Shown in pieces: positions 16,033 to 24,569 of a stretch of DNA of 64,000 nucleotides. Positions within the stretch are counted from its first letter, which is position 1. Each line of letters begins with the position of its first letter. This stretch comes from Cyanobium sp. M30B3 (GTDB taxonomy: Bacteria > Cyanobacteriota > Cyanobacteriia > PCC-6307 > Cyanobiaceae), in NCBI GenBank assembly GCA_018399015.1, contig CP073761.1, positions 2,046,001-2,110,000 of the forward strand, read 5' to 3'. The position numbers and the translations under genes are program-made. Under the pieces are notes generated by a model. That model was not told where the DNA came from. It did no database searches and was given only the letters and a program-made list of their open reading frames with translations.

Positions 16033-16451
16033 TATTCAACGAACGGAGCAGCGGTGATCGTGAAGCTGAAGGTATAGTCTTCCTTGAACTCTTCACCCAA
16101 CTCAGCTGAGCGTGGGTTGCGGCTGTCATACAACCAGATCACACACAACTCCCGCCCCGCCTCAAAAGCCATTTGTAAACGATCGAAGACATCGATCATT
16201 GCCCTGATGCTGCTGGTGTTGAGATAATTCAGATGCAGCTCAACCCGGAGAGGCAAGGCTGTTTCGCTGAGAAACGCCTCAACCCAGCCAATGATGCCGG
16301 AGAACAGATCATAGGTGTTTTCAGGATATGACTCACCCGACATCTTCAAGACACCGGAAGCCCAATCAGCCTGGATGGCTGGGGTTGATTGGGTAGCAGG
16401 CAGGCTGAGGTTCCTACCTGGACCAACCTCGATTGAATGCTGTTGGGTCAT
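16032..16451 (-). CDS. siaC: SiaC-like DUF1987 protein
   Basis: A 139-residue DUF1987/SiaC-family protein. Family features: an early strand GVLKMSGESYPENTYDLFSG containing the phosphorylatable Thr/Ser region, RVELHLNYLNTSSIRAMIDV, and CVIWLYDS near the C-terminus. In known systems SiaB phosphorylates SiaC, SiaA dephosphorylates it, and dephosphorylated SiaC activates SiaD. It lies 6 bases after siaB and overlaps siaD. Confidence 0.88.
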   Translation of the reverse strand: MTQQHSIEVGPGRNLSLPATQSTPAIQADWASGVLKMSGESYPENTYDLFSGIIGWVEAFLSETALPLRVELHLNYLNTSSIRAMIDVFDRLQMAFEAGRELCVIWLYDSRNPRSAELGEEFKEDYTFSFTITAAPFVE

Positions 16452-16457
16452 GGCGAA

Positions 16458-17015
16458 TCAGATGGTGGCCCGAAGTGTAAAGAATGCTTTGCCAGCCTCC
16501 AGCGGATCCAGGCTGCATTCCAAGGGAGCCGTGGTTTTACGGGCGATCTCAATCAGGCCCAGGCCAGCTCCAGAGGACTGCCGCTCATCCCGAGGACTGC
16601 GTAATTGCTGCTTGTAAAGGGACTTCAATGCCGGCTTGTCCATCCCAGCCAGCTCGGCAACCCTCTGAACCAGCCGCTGTCCATCGGCATGCTCGACAAC
16701 ATTGCCGGCTGATACCACATAGCTACCCTGCGGGGACTCGGCAATGACCACCGTGGCCGTAGCTTCAGGCTCGCCATAGCCCTGCGCAGCGCTATAGTGG
16801 CGAATATTCTGACTCATTTCAATATAGGCACTAAAGACATCCATGGCCGAAGACATGCATTGCCGCGTGGACTGAATATGCTCCTTAAGGGCAATGCCAA
16901 TCTCGCTGATCAACGTACGGGAAATCGGACCGTTGAAGCAGATCAAGATCCGCTCAGAAGAGAAGAAGTCCCGCAGGGAGACAAGACTTCGATGGGTGGT
17001 GAATGATGTGGACAT
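16458..17015 (-). CDS. siaB: SiaB-like protein kinase
   Basis: A 185-residue SiaB-family (DUF6272) protein with a degenerate histidine-kinase-like ATPase fold. Visible: FSAYIEMSQNIRHYSA (the N-box like Glu/Asn helix), VVSAGNVV and SSGAGLGLIEIARKT (the G-box like region). In the known pathway it phosphorylates SiaC and so keeps the cyclase off. It is second in the operon, 50 bases after siaA. Confidence 0.87.
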   Translation of the reverse strand: MSTSFTTHRSLVSLRDFFSSERILICFNGPISRTLISEIGIALKEHIQSTRQCMSSAMDVFSAYIEMSQNIRHYSAAQGYGEPEATATVVIAESPQGSYVVSAGNVVEHADGQRLVQRVAELAGMDKPALKSLYKQQLRSPRDERQSSGAGLGLIEIARKTTAPLECSLDPLEAGKAFFTLRATI

Positions 17016-17065
17016 TGCCGCTACCGACTGGGTTCAAACTAGCAACAAGCGAAAGCCGACGGCAA

Positions 17066-18271
17066 TCATGGAACGCGGAACGAAAAAATTGTGATGTCAT
17101 CCCGCTGGGGATGGCGTCCCATGAACGCAGCCAGGGAATCGCGAAACGCCTGATGCTGTTCAGCTAAGGGCTTGGTGGCATGGTCCAGCAGCCAGCGCTC
17201 AAACCGTTGCGTACCCAGGCCGAAACCATCCTCGCCCCCGGCTTGATCCATGATCCCATCGGTGGCCAGGTAATAGGTGTACTCCCTGGCCAGTGGAATG
17301 GTGTGGTCGTTGTAGGTGCCGGCACGGCGGTCCCACAGCGGACGGTTGTCAGCCCGTGCCATCGAAACCGAGCGACCATTACTCCAGTAGAGTGAGATAC
17401 GAGCTCCAGCGAAGCGCAGGATACGTCGCTCAAGGTCCAGGAACACCAGGCCCGCATCCATTGAGGTGGCCATCGCCCGGGTAATCCGGGCCTCACCAAG
17501 TACACCATGCATTGCCGCATTGGTGGCCTGGAGCACTTGGGCTGGTGATTCCATCCCAACCTGCTGGATTGAGCGGTCCAGTCCAGCCCGGGCCAACATC
17601 GTCATCATCGCACCGGGTACACCGTGGCCGGCACAATCAGCGACCCCGGCAATGCAGCGGGAGGCGTCGCCATGGAACACGTAGTAATCGCCACCAACAC
17701 GATCGCGGGGTTGCCAGAGTACGAAGTAGTCCCCACCAAAGCGCTCGGTCAGCTGACGGTCAGGCAGAATGGATTTCTGTAGAAGAGCTGCATAGCGGAT
17801 CGAATCATCGATTTGCTGATTCATCTCACGCAGAAGATGGTTGGCATCATCCAACTCTTGCATGGCCTGACGCTGCCGAAGAAGAACGCCATTGAAGGCA
17901 TGCGCCAATCGGGCAACTTCATCATTCCCCTGAACTTCAAGGAGTGTGCGATCGAGCGAATCGTTGAAAGCCAGGCTGTCAGACTGGTGGACAAGACGGC
18001 CCAGCGGCCTGATCACTCTCACTGCAACGATGCGATAAGAAATCCCCAGGCCAACCACCAGTAAGAGCGCCAGGAAAATTGTGGTGGCAGCATGCTGGAC
18101 ACTGGATGTCTGGTCTTGAAGCAGTTGCCAGGCGGAGAGCAGCAATGACGCCAATACCACGCCATTAAGGCAGGCCAACAGCAGAAAAATCTGCTGAATA
18201 GTGAGAGCATGCTCGCCCCGGTGGCGACTCTTGGCCATCAAACCAAACCGTTTGGAGCCAACTTTAAACAT
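17066..18271 (-). CDS. siaA: SiaA-like membrane HAMP-PP2C (SpoIIE-type) phosphatase
   Basis: First gene of the sia operon. Two transmembrane helices near the N-terminus (around IFLLLACLNGVVLASLLLSA and TTIFLALLLVVGLGISY) are separated by only about a dozen residues. A HAMP linker (VIRPLGRLVHQSDSL) and a short coiled coil come next. The PP2C/SpoIIE domain has PRDRVGGDYYVFHGD, GVADCAGHGVPGAMMTM and QRDDITIFSF, with the metal-binding Asp residues present. It should dephosphorylate SiaC. Pseudomonas SiaA has a large periplasmic part; here it is almost absent. ATG 18271 or 18238 is the start; the frame extends to TTG 18307. Confidence 0.87.
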   Translation of the reverse strand: MFKVGSKRFGLMAKSRHRGEHALTIQQIFLLLACLNGVVLASLLLSAWQLLQDQTSSVQHAATTIFLALLLVVGLGISYRIVAVRVIRPLGRLVHQSDSLAFNDSLDRTLLEVQGNDEVARLAHAFNGVLLRQRQAMQELDDANHLLREMNQQIDDSIRYAALLQKSILPDRQLTERFGGDYFVLWQPRDRVGGDYYVFHGDASRCIAGVADCAGHGVPGAMMTMLARAGLDRSIQQVGMESPAQVLQATNAAMHGVLGEARITRAMATSMDAGLVFLDLERRILRFAGARISLYWSNGRSVSMARADNRPLWDRRAGTYNDHTIPLAREYTYYLATDGIMDQAGGEDGFGLGTQRFERWLLDHATKPLAEQHQAFRDSLAAFMGRHPQRDDITIFSFRVP

Positions 18272-18335
18272 TGCAGCAACCACTGGCAGCCAGCTTCCAT
18301 GGCACAATCATGGGAGCCCCATGGGCTGACCGTCT

Positions 18336-18420
18336 GGAGAGGTGGTCGAGTGGTTGATGGCTCCGGTCTTGAAAACCGGCGACCCGCAAGGGTCCGTGGG
18401 TTCGAATCCCACCCTCTCCG
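18336..18420 (+). tRNA. tRNA-Ser (anticodon UGA)
   Basis: Acceptor GGAGAGG (18336-18342) pairs with CCTCTCC (18413-18419), discriminator G. The anticodon loop cttgaaa gives TGA. A long variable arm and the T arm with ggttcgaatcc are present, all as expected for a class II tRNA-Ser. CCA is not encoded. Confidence 0.95.
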
Positions 18421-18999
18421 TTCCCTGAAAACCCAGTCCCCAACAGGGTTCTGAGGCCTTACCCCACCCTCCAGGCAGAGCCCGCCTGGGGGCAAGATCA
18501 GGGCCATGCTGTCCCGCCTGCGACACCAGGCCAGTAAGGACATCCACCGTGCCTCAATCTCTTGACTCTTGGTCCAGCAGCCGTAACAAGAGATGTCATC
18601 AAATACTTGACCTTCGCCGGGCTGATCACATGCTTGGATGCCATTCGGCAGTGAGCATCAAACCGGTCCCAGCAACAACTGCGTGGGTCGCAGCTGCTGA
18701 TTGACCCGTTGCGTGATATCACCAAAGGCCGACATCCCAGCCCATAGGCTCTGTGGTCATCGGCAACGATGCGCAGCCTAAGCCATCGCGATCAAACCAC
18801 ATATAATAACAGGATTGGTGCTCATCGTGGGGATGAGGAGTCTGGAGGCAGGATGATCAACACTGGGGGCTCCAACCTGTTCATGGCTCGGCATGAGTTG
18901 CTATGCAGGACATGATTGGGAGCGGGGTGTGTCCATCCGCGTCAAGGACAATCAAGTCCAGGTGCCCCCCTCCTTGAGCGCTCGTTGTCAAGAGGTTCC
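18421..18999. other. Gene-free stretch after tRNA-Ser
   Basis: No gene is supported on either strand. A TATAAT string at 18802-18807 lacks a matching -35 element. Lower GC than the surrounding core regions. The edge between the tRNA and this stretch is a plausible insertion point, but no duplicated tRNA end was found. Confidence 0.4.
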
Positions 19000-20688
19000 T
19001 CAACAGACCGATTGTGATACAAATGGAATAGCAAGGCTTTCCGTGCCATGGCGCACGGTCAGCACCCCATCGCCAAATCCCACGCCCGGTTCATCCGGCA
19101 GCGCATATTGGCCTACGTCACTACGGGTGACCAGCAGGTCTCCACTCTTCCAGACCGTCTTCCCTCCCTCATTGACGGCAGCCAGATTCATCATCCGGCC
19201 ATCAAACCGGATGAGCGTCATTCTCTCCACTCCTCCGCCCACACCCGCCAGGTCTGCCATCACCAGCTGCAGCTGGCCCTTGTCGCGTAACCCGGCCAAC
19301 TGTTGTGCAGTCTTGATCGCCGCAGATTGTCGCCAAAGCATCGTGGCGCAAGACCAATCAATCCCTTTCGGCAGAACGCCCAGGTCCCCGATCCGCGCCG
19401 CCAGTGGAGTGGACGGGCGGGTCACGGCCGCCCCGCTCGGCACCGGCTTCAGTGCCTTCGGCGTACCGCTTACCAGCGTGGCGGGGGTGATGAAATATTG
19501 CCAGCGCACATTCTCGCCCACATAGAGCGTGTTGCCACCCCAATAGCCAATGGACAGTTCCCTCTCGGACCATTTGCCATCCAGCGGCCGCAGGATCAGC
19601 TGGCGCCGAACTCTCCTTCCCTGTAAACCAGCGAAGCTGCCGTCCGGCCGGGCGAAGGCCTCATTGGAGCATTTCCGATCCAGCCCCAGCTCCTCATCCA
19701 CCACGATCGCGCGAAAGCGATACTCCCTGGTTCCCTTCTTCTCACTGACGAAACGCTTGGTCACCAGCCGATCCGGCCCGAACTGAAGTTCGGTCGTCGT
19801 GGCGCCGGATGCCTGCAACTCATTCCCGGTCATGCCCACCAGCGGATAGCGCCAGCGGGTTCCCTCCAGCGCAGCCAGTTGCCCACGCATCTGGTTGTCC
19901 GACACGAACAACACCCGCTCAGCTTTCAGATCGGAAGCAGTCGGCGGACCGCTCATCACAGGCGGGAGCAGGCAGGCCTGCCCAGTCGTGCGGGCGGTGG
20001 GTTGAGGGCGCACCGCTGAGTCGGTTGCGGACCCTGTTGCCCGCGCTGTGGTCGCGCCGCTGGCCGTGCCCTTCACAGTGGTGCGATAGCCGGAACATCC
20101 CTTCACGATCCGGTTGAACTGATCGGCCTGCGTCGGCGTCGCTGTCCGGCCATCGCGGCCGAACAGCCGCACGGCAACCGGGTCTGCAATGCCCCCCTTG
20201 CGCAACTGGTCCACCATGCACGCGCATTTGTCGCCCACGATCGAGAGGGTGCGCTGGCACATGAACAGGGGGGTGACGCCACTGCTGCGCGTCCTGGTCG
20301 GGGCTGGCTCGGCGGCGGCGGTCTGCCGGGGTGCCGGTGCGCTGCGGGCCGGCGCTGCCGGCACTGGGGGAGCTGGCGCTGGGGTGGCGCGAGCCAGCTG
20401 AGGCCTGTTCGGATCCGTCTCAGCCAGGCACTGGCCCTTGATGGCGAAATACTGCTGCTGCTTGCCCTGGCTGACCGACGTCAAGTCCAGCTTCACCAGC
20501 AGGGCAACTTCGGCTGGCATGAAGCCAGCCGCCAGAGCCTTGTCCACCGTGCAGACGCAGGCATGCTTCAACAGCGGCTCAGTCTGGGCGCAGGTGCCCA
20601 TCAACGCGACTGGCGACTGCGCTGCCGCCGGCAGCAGCGGCAGGAGTGGGGCGAGAAGGGCAGCGAGGCCCAGACGAATGCGGATCAT
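19000..20688 (-). CDS. Large exported Cys-containing protein of unknown function
   Basis: From ATG 20688 about 562 residues. A signal peptide (LGLAALLAPLLPLLPAAAQS) leads to a first module with paired Cys (GTCAQTEPLLKHACVCTVD), a Pro/Ala-rich linker, a second similar module (MCQRTLSIVGDKCACMVDQL), another linker, and a C-terminal domain with RWRYPLVGMTGNELQASG and SNEAFARPDGSFAG. No family is recognised. The two Cys modules resemble each other and may be a duplicated unit. Base composition is less GC-rich than the neighbours. It is probably periplasmic or secreted and follows the PP2C gene on the same strand. Confidence 0.7.
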   Translation of the reverse strand: MIRIRLGLAALLAPLLPLLPAAAQSPVALMGTCAQTEPLLKHACVCTVDKALAAGFMPAEVALLVKLDLTSVSQGKQQQYFAIKGQCLAETDPNRPQLARATPAPAPPVPAAPARSAPAPRQTAAAEPAPTRTRSSGVTPLFMCQRTLSIVGDKCACMVDQLRKGGIADPVAVRLFGRDGRTATPTQADQFNRIVKGCSGYRTTVKGTASGATTARATGSATDSAVRPQPTARTTGQACLLPPVMSGPPTASDLKAERVLFVSDNQMRGQLAALEGTRWRYPLVGMTGNELQASGATTTELQFGPDRLVTKRFVSEKKGTREYRFRAIVVDEELGLDRKCSNEAFARPDGSFAGLQGRRVRRQLILRPLDGKWSERELSIGYWGGNTLYVGENVRWQYFITPATLVSGTPKALKPVPSGAAVTRPSTPLAARIGDLGVLPKGIDWSCATMLWRQSAAIKTAQQLAGLRDKGQLQLVMADLAGVGGGVERMTLIRFDGRMMNLAAVNEGGKTVWKSGDLLVTRSDVGQYALPDEPGVGFGDGVLTVRHGTESLAIPFVSQSVC

Positions 20689-21000
20689 GCTGGAGCGACC
20701 TATAACCAACTCACCAGCTCACCAGCCCACCAAAACCCATCTTGTTCTCACCTTAGTAAACCTTCCTGTCAATAATAAAGAGTTTTGCGATCCTTCCGCG
20801 AGGGTCGTCACTCGCCAGCGCTGTCCGCCAGCCGTCTGTCCCCTCCCCCAACGGAGTCGCCAAGATCACCCTCCAGGCGATGTACTGGAACGTGGAAAAC
20901 CTGTCTTGATGATCCACAAACCTCCATAACTCTGAGGTCCCGACCCACCTCGGCCAGGGGGATGATCTGGATCTCCTTGCGGCCGCGCTTGATCTCGAAC
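20689..21000. other. Intergenic stretch with A/T-rich centre
   Basis: Between the exported protein and the PP2C gene. An A/T-rich patch near 20735-20785 could hold the promoter of the exported-protein gene. The right part contains a cyAbrB-like fragment described separately. Confidence 0.4.
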
Positions 21001-21005
21001 TCATC
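20940..21005 (-). pseudogene. Fragment of a cyAbrB-type gene
   Basis: The minus strand reads DEFEIKRGRKEIQIIPLAEV, matching DEFEIKLGRKQIQLLPLG of the intact cyAbrB at 8185-8565. Only this C-terminal strand region is left, overlapping the 3' end of the PP2C gene in another frame. It suggests a past recombination joining a cyAbrB gene end to the PP2C gene. Confidence 0.55.
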
Positions 21006-22410
21006 CAGAACGATCGCAACGATCAAGCCCAGGAGCGCACCCCCCCCTGGGAGCAGGGGCGGGAACGGCTGGGGGAGCAGCGGGTCGGGCCTGGGTGCGC
21101 CATTGCAGCGCAAGCGCCTGGTCGAGGGCGGGGCAGCTGCCTGGCACCGGGAATGGCTGCTCCCTGCCGGATGGCGGCATGGCGGCCTGCGGCGTCTCGG
21201 TGACTGGCGGGGGAGTGAGCGGGGGCAGGCTCCAGGCGATCAACGCCCCCAGGGGGTCCTGAGCGGCGAAGGCCAGCAGCTGCTGGCGATCGCTGCTCCC
21301 AGTGCGGAGCTGGCTGAACTGCTCACGGCGCTGGGTGAGAGTTCCGGCAATCAGGCCAGGGGTTCGGCACAGTCGCTCCGCCTGCCGCTGGATAGCGGGC
21401 CTCGGGTCAACCGGCTTGGGTGGGGTCTGGGCAAGGGGGGACCCTCCCCAGCCCTGCAACCTTGCCAACCAGGCAACAGCGCCCATGGCCAGCGCAACCG
21501 GCACGAGCAGCAGCAGGGCAAGGGCCACGCCCGGGGGCCGGCTGATCGCTGGCAGGGTCACGGCGCGCCTGGGCCCAGGGATCTGCCCAGCTGATGGCGA
21601 CCAGCGGCCCACGGCGATGGAGAGGTCATCCCCACTGCCAGCGGCGCTGATCTCAGCGAGGCCCTCCGCCAGTTGGTGGCGGTCCTGGATGCCGACCACC
21701 TGGCTGCAGAGCTCCAGGAAGTCCGCGTCGGTGGCGCAGGACTTGCGCACCCCATCGGTGCTGATCAGCAGCGACAACGGGGGACTGAAGGCGGGGATGG
21801 CCTGCAGCCGGGCCCGCTCAGCCCATCGCGCCCGCGCCTCGGTGAGGCAGAGGCTGGCCGTGGCCTCGCCTGCCCCCTGCAGATCGCCTTCCTCACTGAG
21901 AAGCACGGGGCCGGTGCCGCCAACCCGCACCAGATCCCAGTCCCCGAGACCGGTGCATCCCCACCAGGTGGGTGCCAGCACCAGGAGTCCCAGCGTGCTG
22001 CCGTAGCGCGAGGAACAGAACGGTTCACCGCCAGCGGCACCGCCGGGATCCCGCTGCCAGTGCCGCTCAATCGCCTGCAGCCAGCGCGTCTGAATCGCCT
22101 CCGGCAAGCCCTCAGCCAGCAACTGCTGCCAGGCCCGGTGGTCGTCGAGGGGGGTGGTTTGCAGAGCCGCCCGCACGGCCTCGGCGGCCTGCTCGCAGGC
22201 CAGGCGGCTGCCGCTGTCGCTGCAGCGGTAGCGCTCGCCGCCATGGCCATCGGCCACCGCCAGCAGCTGCAGGCAGCCGCCCGATGGGGCCCGCAGCTGG
22301 CGCACCAGGGAGAAGTCCTGACACACCACTCCCCTGCGGCGGTGGGCCGCGCCGATCACGGTGCAGTGCCAGGCCGGCCTCCAGCCGCCATGGGCAGCGG
22401 AGCTCACCAC
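21001..22410 (-). CDS. PP2C-family Ser/Thr phosphatase with C-terminal membrane anchor
   Basis: About 469 residues. The N-terminal ~280 residues form a PP2C domain: VVCQDFS, LLAVADGHGGERY, LLISTDGV and GDDLSIAVGRW supply the metal-binding Asp residues. One membrane helix follows (ALALLLLVPVALAMGAVAWL), then a Pro-rich tail of ~150 residues. GTG start overlaps the VWA gene's end by 7 bases. It would reverse the neighbouring kinase's action. The extreme C-terminus (RGGCAPGLDRCDRSG) comes from sequence that overlaps a cyAbrB remnant, so the original end may have been replaced. Confidence 0.85.
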   Translation of the reverse strand: MVSSAAHGGWRPAWHCTVIGAAHRRRGVVCQDFSLVRQLRAPSGGCLQLLAVADGHGGERYRCSDSGSRLACEQAAEAVRAALQTTPLDDHRAWQQLLAEGLPEAIQTRWLQAIERHWQRDPGGAAGGEPFCSSRYGSTLGLLVLAPTWWGCTGLGDWDLVRVGGTGPVLLSEEGDLQGAGEATASLCLTEARARWAERARLQAIPAFSPPLSLLISTDGVRKSCATDADFLELCSQVVGIQDRHQLAEGLAEISAAGSGDDLSIAVGRWSPSAGQIPGPRRAVTLPAISRPPGVALALLLLVPVALAMGAVAWLARLQGWGGSPLAQTPPKPVDPRPAIQRQAERLCRTPGLIAGTLTQRREQFSQLRTGSSDRQQLLAFAAQDPLGALIAWSLPPLTPPPVTETPQAAMPPSGREQPFPVPGSCPALDQALALQWRTQARPAAPPAVPAPAPRGGCAPGLDRCDRSG

Positions 22411-23201
22411 ACCACGGGGCCCACGTCGCCGATGGGATCCAGCAGGGTGGGCGGCAGGTCCGGAAGCGGAATGTTGCCCTGGGGCTCGCCGTGCTGGTCA
22501 ACCCGGCTGGCGGGCATGGAGGCGGCACCCACCACGGCCGTGGAGGCCCACTGGATGTACTGGGCCAGGGCCGTGGCGTTGCTGGCCTGCAGCGGGCGGC
22601 GCGGCGAACGCGACGAGGAGGCCACCCGGTGCCGGGGCATCTCGCCGCTGGCACCGGGCACTTCCGAACGGTCCCCGGCCTGGCCCGATTCCGGACCGAT
22701 GAACTGCTGCAGCACCTCCTGGTCGGCGTCGTGGCCGACGGCGATGGCCAGGCGCACGGCTTTCTGGGCCCAGGGCTGACGCAGCAGGCGCGCCAGCCCC
22801 GCCTCGAAGTCGTCGGTGGGCTGGCCGTCGGAGATCAGCACCAGCACCGGCGGCAGCGCCCGCTCCTCCATCGGCGGTGAGGCCAGCTGGCCGGCCACCA
22901 GCTCCAGCGCCTCGCCCATCGCCGTCACGCCCCCGGCCTGCAGGTCGTGCCACTGCAGCTGCTCCACCGGCGTGGGCTCGGCGATGTGCCAGTGGGCGCG
23001 GTCGGCGAAGCGCACCGCCCGCACCAGCACCCGGGCCTCGGGGTTGTCCCGCGCCACCCGCGCCATGCCCGGCAGCGACTGGCGGATGGCCTGGTTGAGG
23101 GCCTGCATCTTGCCCTGGGCGGCCATCGAGCCGGAGCAGTCGCAGAGGTAGATGAAGTGCAGGGGCCGGTTGGCCAGGCGCACGTTGGGGAAGGAGGGCA
23201 T
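22404..23201 (-). CDS. VWA-domain protein (TerY-like)
   Basis: A 265-residue protein with a von Willebrand A domain: IYLCDCSGSM carries the MIDAS DxSxS motif, then GVTAMGEALEL (Thr) and VLVLISDGQPTDD (Asp). It matches the TerY-type stand-alone VWA proteins that occur with a kinase and a PP2C phosphatase (TerY-P triad). Such proteins are thought to bind partners through the metal site. It lies between the kinase and the PP2C gene, supporting that grouping. The C-terminal ~80 residues are less ordered. Confidence 0.87.
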   Translation of the reverse strand: MPSFPNVRLANRPLHFIYLCDCSGSMAAQGKMQALNQAIRQSLPGMARVARDNPEARVLVRAVRFADRAHWHIAEPTPVEQLQWHDLQAGGVTAMGEALELVAGQLASPPMEERALPPVLVLISDGQPTDDFEAGLARLLRQPWAQKAVRLAIAVGHDADQEVLQQFIGPESGQAGDRSEVPGASGEMPRHRVASSSRSPRRPLQASNATALAQYIQWASTAVVGAASMPASRVDQHGEPQGNIPLPDLPPTLLDPIGDVGPVVW

Positions 23202-23235
23202 CAGCGGGGCGGCAACGCGTCTGGCGGCTCTGGGG

Positions 23236-23440
23236 TCAGGGATCGATCCGGATCAGGCCATCGTCGCTGACGATCGCAGCGGTGGCCGCCAGATTGCAGC
23301 TCCGGCCGGGGTTGACCTGCAGCTGCTGGCCTTGCCGCAGGGTCACCTGCCAGGGGCTGGGGCCGCGGTTGCAGAGGCCGAGAATGGTGGTATCACTGGG
23401 ATGGGCCACGATCTCGGCCAGCGGCTGGTTGAACTGCGGG
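23236..23440 (-). pseudogene. Out-of-frame C-terminal part of the kinase
   Basis: After a run of four C (plus-strand GGGG at 23438-23441) the shifted frame reads PQFNQPLAEIVAHPSDTTIL, then VTLRQGQQLQVNPGRSCNLA and DGLIRIDP, ending 34 bases before the VWA gene. Adding one base to the run would join it to the kinase as LLPPQFNQ. It looks like a small beta-strand domain, as in FHA or OB-type tails of TerY-P kinases. Confidence 0.65.
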
Positions 23441-24569
23441 GCAGCAGCCGATCGAAGTGGTGGCGATTGAGGGTGGTGCCTGGGGCTGCCACCACTTCGG
23501 CGCAGGGCAGCTGCAGGCGGCGGGGTGCTGCCAGGGCGGCACCGCAGCTCCAGCAGGGCGGAGCTGGCTGCTGATGGCTGCGGAAGTTCTCCTGGCCGCA
23601 GGCCGGGCAGATCTGGCGGCGGTCGAGGGTGCGGGCCAGCTCGTCCTGCCACTGGCCGGTGAGCACCCGGCGAGTGGGGTCCCGCAATCCCGGCCCGAAG
23701 GTGTGGATGAACAGCGCCTGCAACGCGGCCGGGTAGATGGGCCAGGTGAGCAGGGCGGCGCTGTGCAGCTCGGGATCGGGGCGGTTGCGCAGGTCGCCCG
23801 GATCAAAGATGAACACCGGATCTTCGCCGTAGAGGCGGCGGCGGGCGGGCTCATCGAGGCAGCGGATCGCCACTTCCATGGCGCCGCGGAAGGGATCGTG
23901 GCGGGTGAGCAGGCGGAACAGCAGCACCGCCAGGGAGTGGAGATCGCTGTCGGCTCCGGGCCTGGCGCGGCCCAGCAGCACCTCCGGGGCGATGAAGCCC
24001 GGGGTGCCCAGCACGCCGCCGGGGTCGCGGCCATCCACATCCACGTTGTCGTTGTCGCAGATCAGGATGCGGCCGCTGGCGGGCTCGAGGAAGAGATTGC
24101 CCAGGGAGATGTCCTTGTAACAGAGGCCCCGGCTGTGCAGGGCATGGAAGGCATCGGTGAGCTCCAGGCAGGCCCGCAGCACGCTGGCCAGGCTGAGGTC
24201 CACCAGGCCGCCGTAGTGCTCCACCGCCCCCACAAAGCCCGCGGGCCGCAGGTTCATCAGGTACCCGAAGCCCGGCTCCCGGCAGCGGAGCAGGCGCTGG
24301 GATTCGGCTGTGGGGCGCAGCAGGGCCATCGGCCAGAGAAAGCTGGCACTGGGCGCGGTGCTGCTGATGGCTGCGCTGAGGCGGAGCTCCAGCCCCGGAT
24401 CGCGGGCGATGCAGGCCGGCAGGTACCACTTGAGGGCAAGGCGCTCGCCCGCCAGCTCCACCGCATACACCTGGCCCTGGCTGCCGCTGCCGATGCCGCG
24501 CAGAACCAGCAGCGGGGTGCTGAGCCCGGCAAAGGAGAGCCGGCTTCCCTCCGGCAGGATCCAGGTCAT
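23343..24569 (-). CDS. Ser/Thr protein kinase with zinc ribbon, C-terminus frameshifted
   Basis: A eukaryotic-type kinase: GIGSGSQGQVYAVE (glycine loop), LALKWY (Lys), CYKDISLGNLF (catalytic loop with YKD for HRD), ILICDNDNVD (DFG position), GTPGFIAPEVLLG (APE). After the kinase, a zinc ribbon with CPACGQ and CWSCG (about residues 322-347). This layout matches the kinase of TerY-P triads. Read as is, the frame ends at 23343 in a meaningless tail; the likely true C-terminus continues in another frame to 23236. ATG 24569 overlaps the FHA gene stop (ATGA). The HRD His is Tyr, which is tolerated in this kinase group. Confidence 0.85.
   Translation of the reverse strand: MTWILPEGSRLSFAGLSTPLLVLRGIGSGSQGQVYAVELAGERLALKWYLPACIARDPGLELRLSAAISSTAPSASFLWPMALLRPTAESQRLLRCREPGFGYLMNLRPAGFVGAVEHYGGLVDLSLASVLRACLELTDAFHALHSRGLCYKDISLGNLFLEPASGRILICDNDNVDVDGRDPGGVLGTPGFIAPEVLLGRARPGADSDLHSLAVLLFRLLTRHDPFRGAMEVAIRCLDEPARRRLYGEDPVFIFDPGDLRNRPDPELHSAALLTWPIYPAALQALFIHTFGPGLRDPTRRVLTGQWQDELARTLDRRQICPACGQENFRSHQQPAPPCWSCGAALAAPRRLQLPCAEVVAAPGTTLNRHHFDRLLPRSSTSRWPRSWPIPVIPPFSASATAAPAPGR

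Noticed and set aside
18336-18420. tRNA-Ser as an integration site for the sia block
   Set aside because: No duplicate of the tRNA 3' end and no integrase gene were found in the window, so an attachment site is not claimed.
18802-18807. TATAAT string as a promoter
   Set aside because: No suitable -35 element and no plus-strand gene directly follows.
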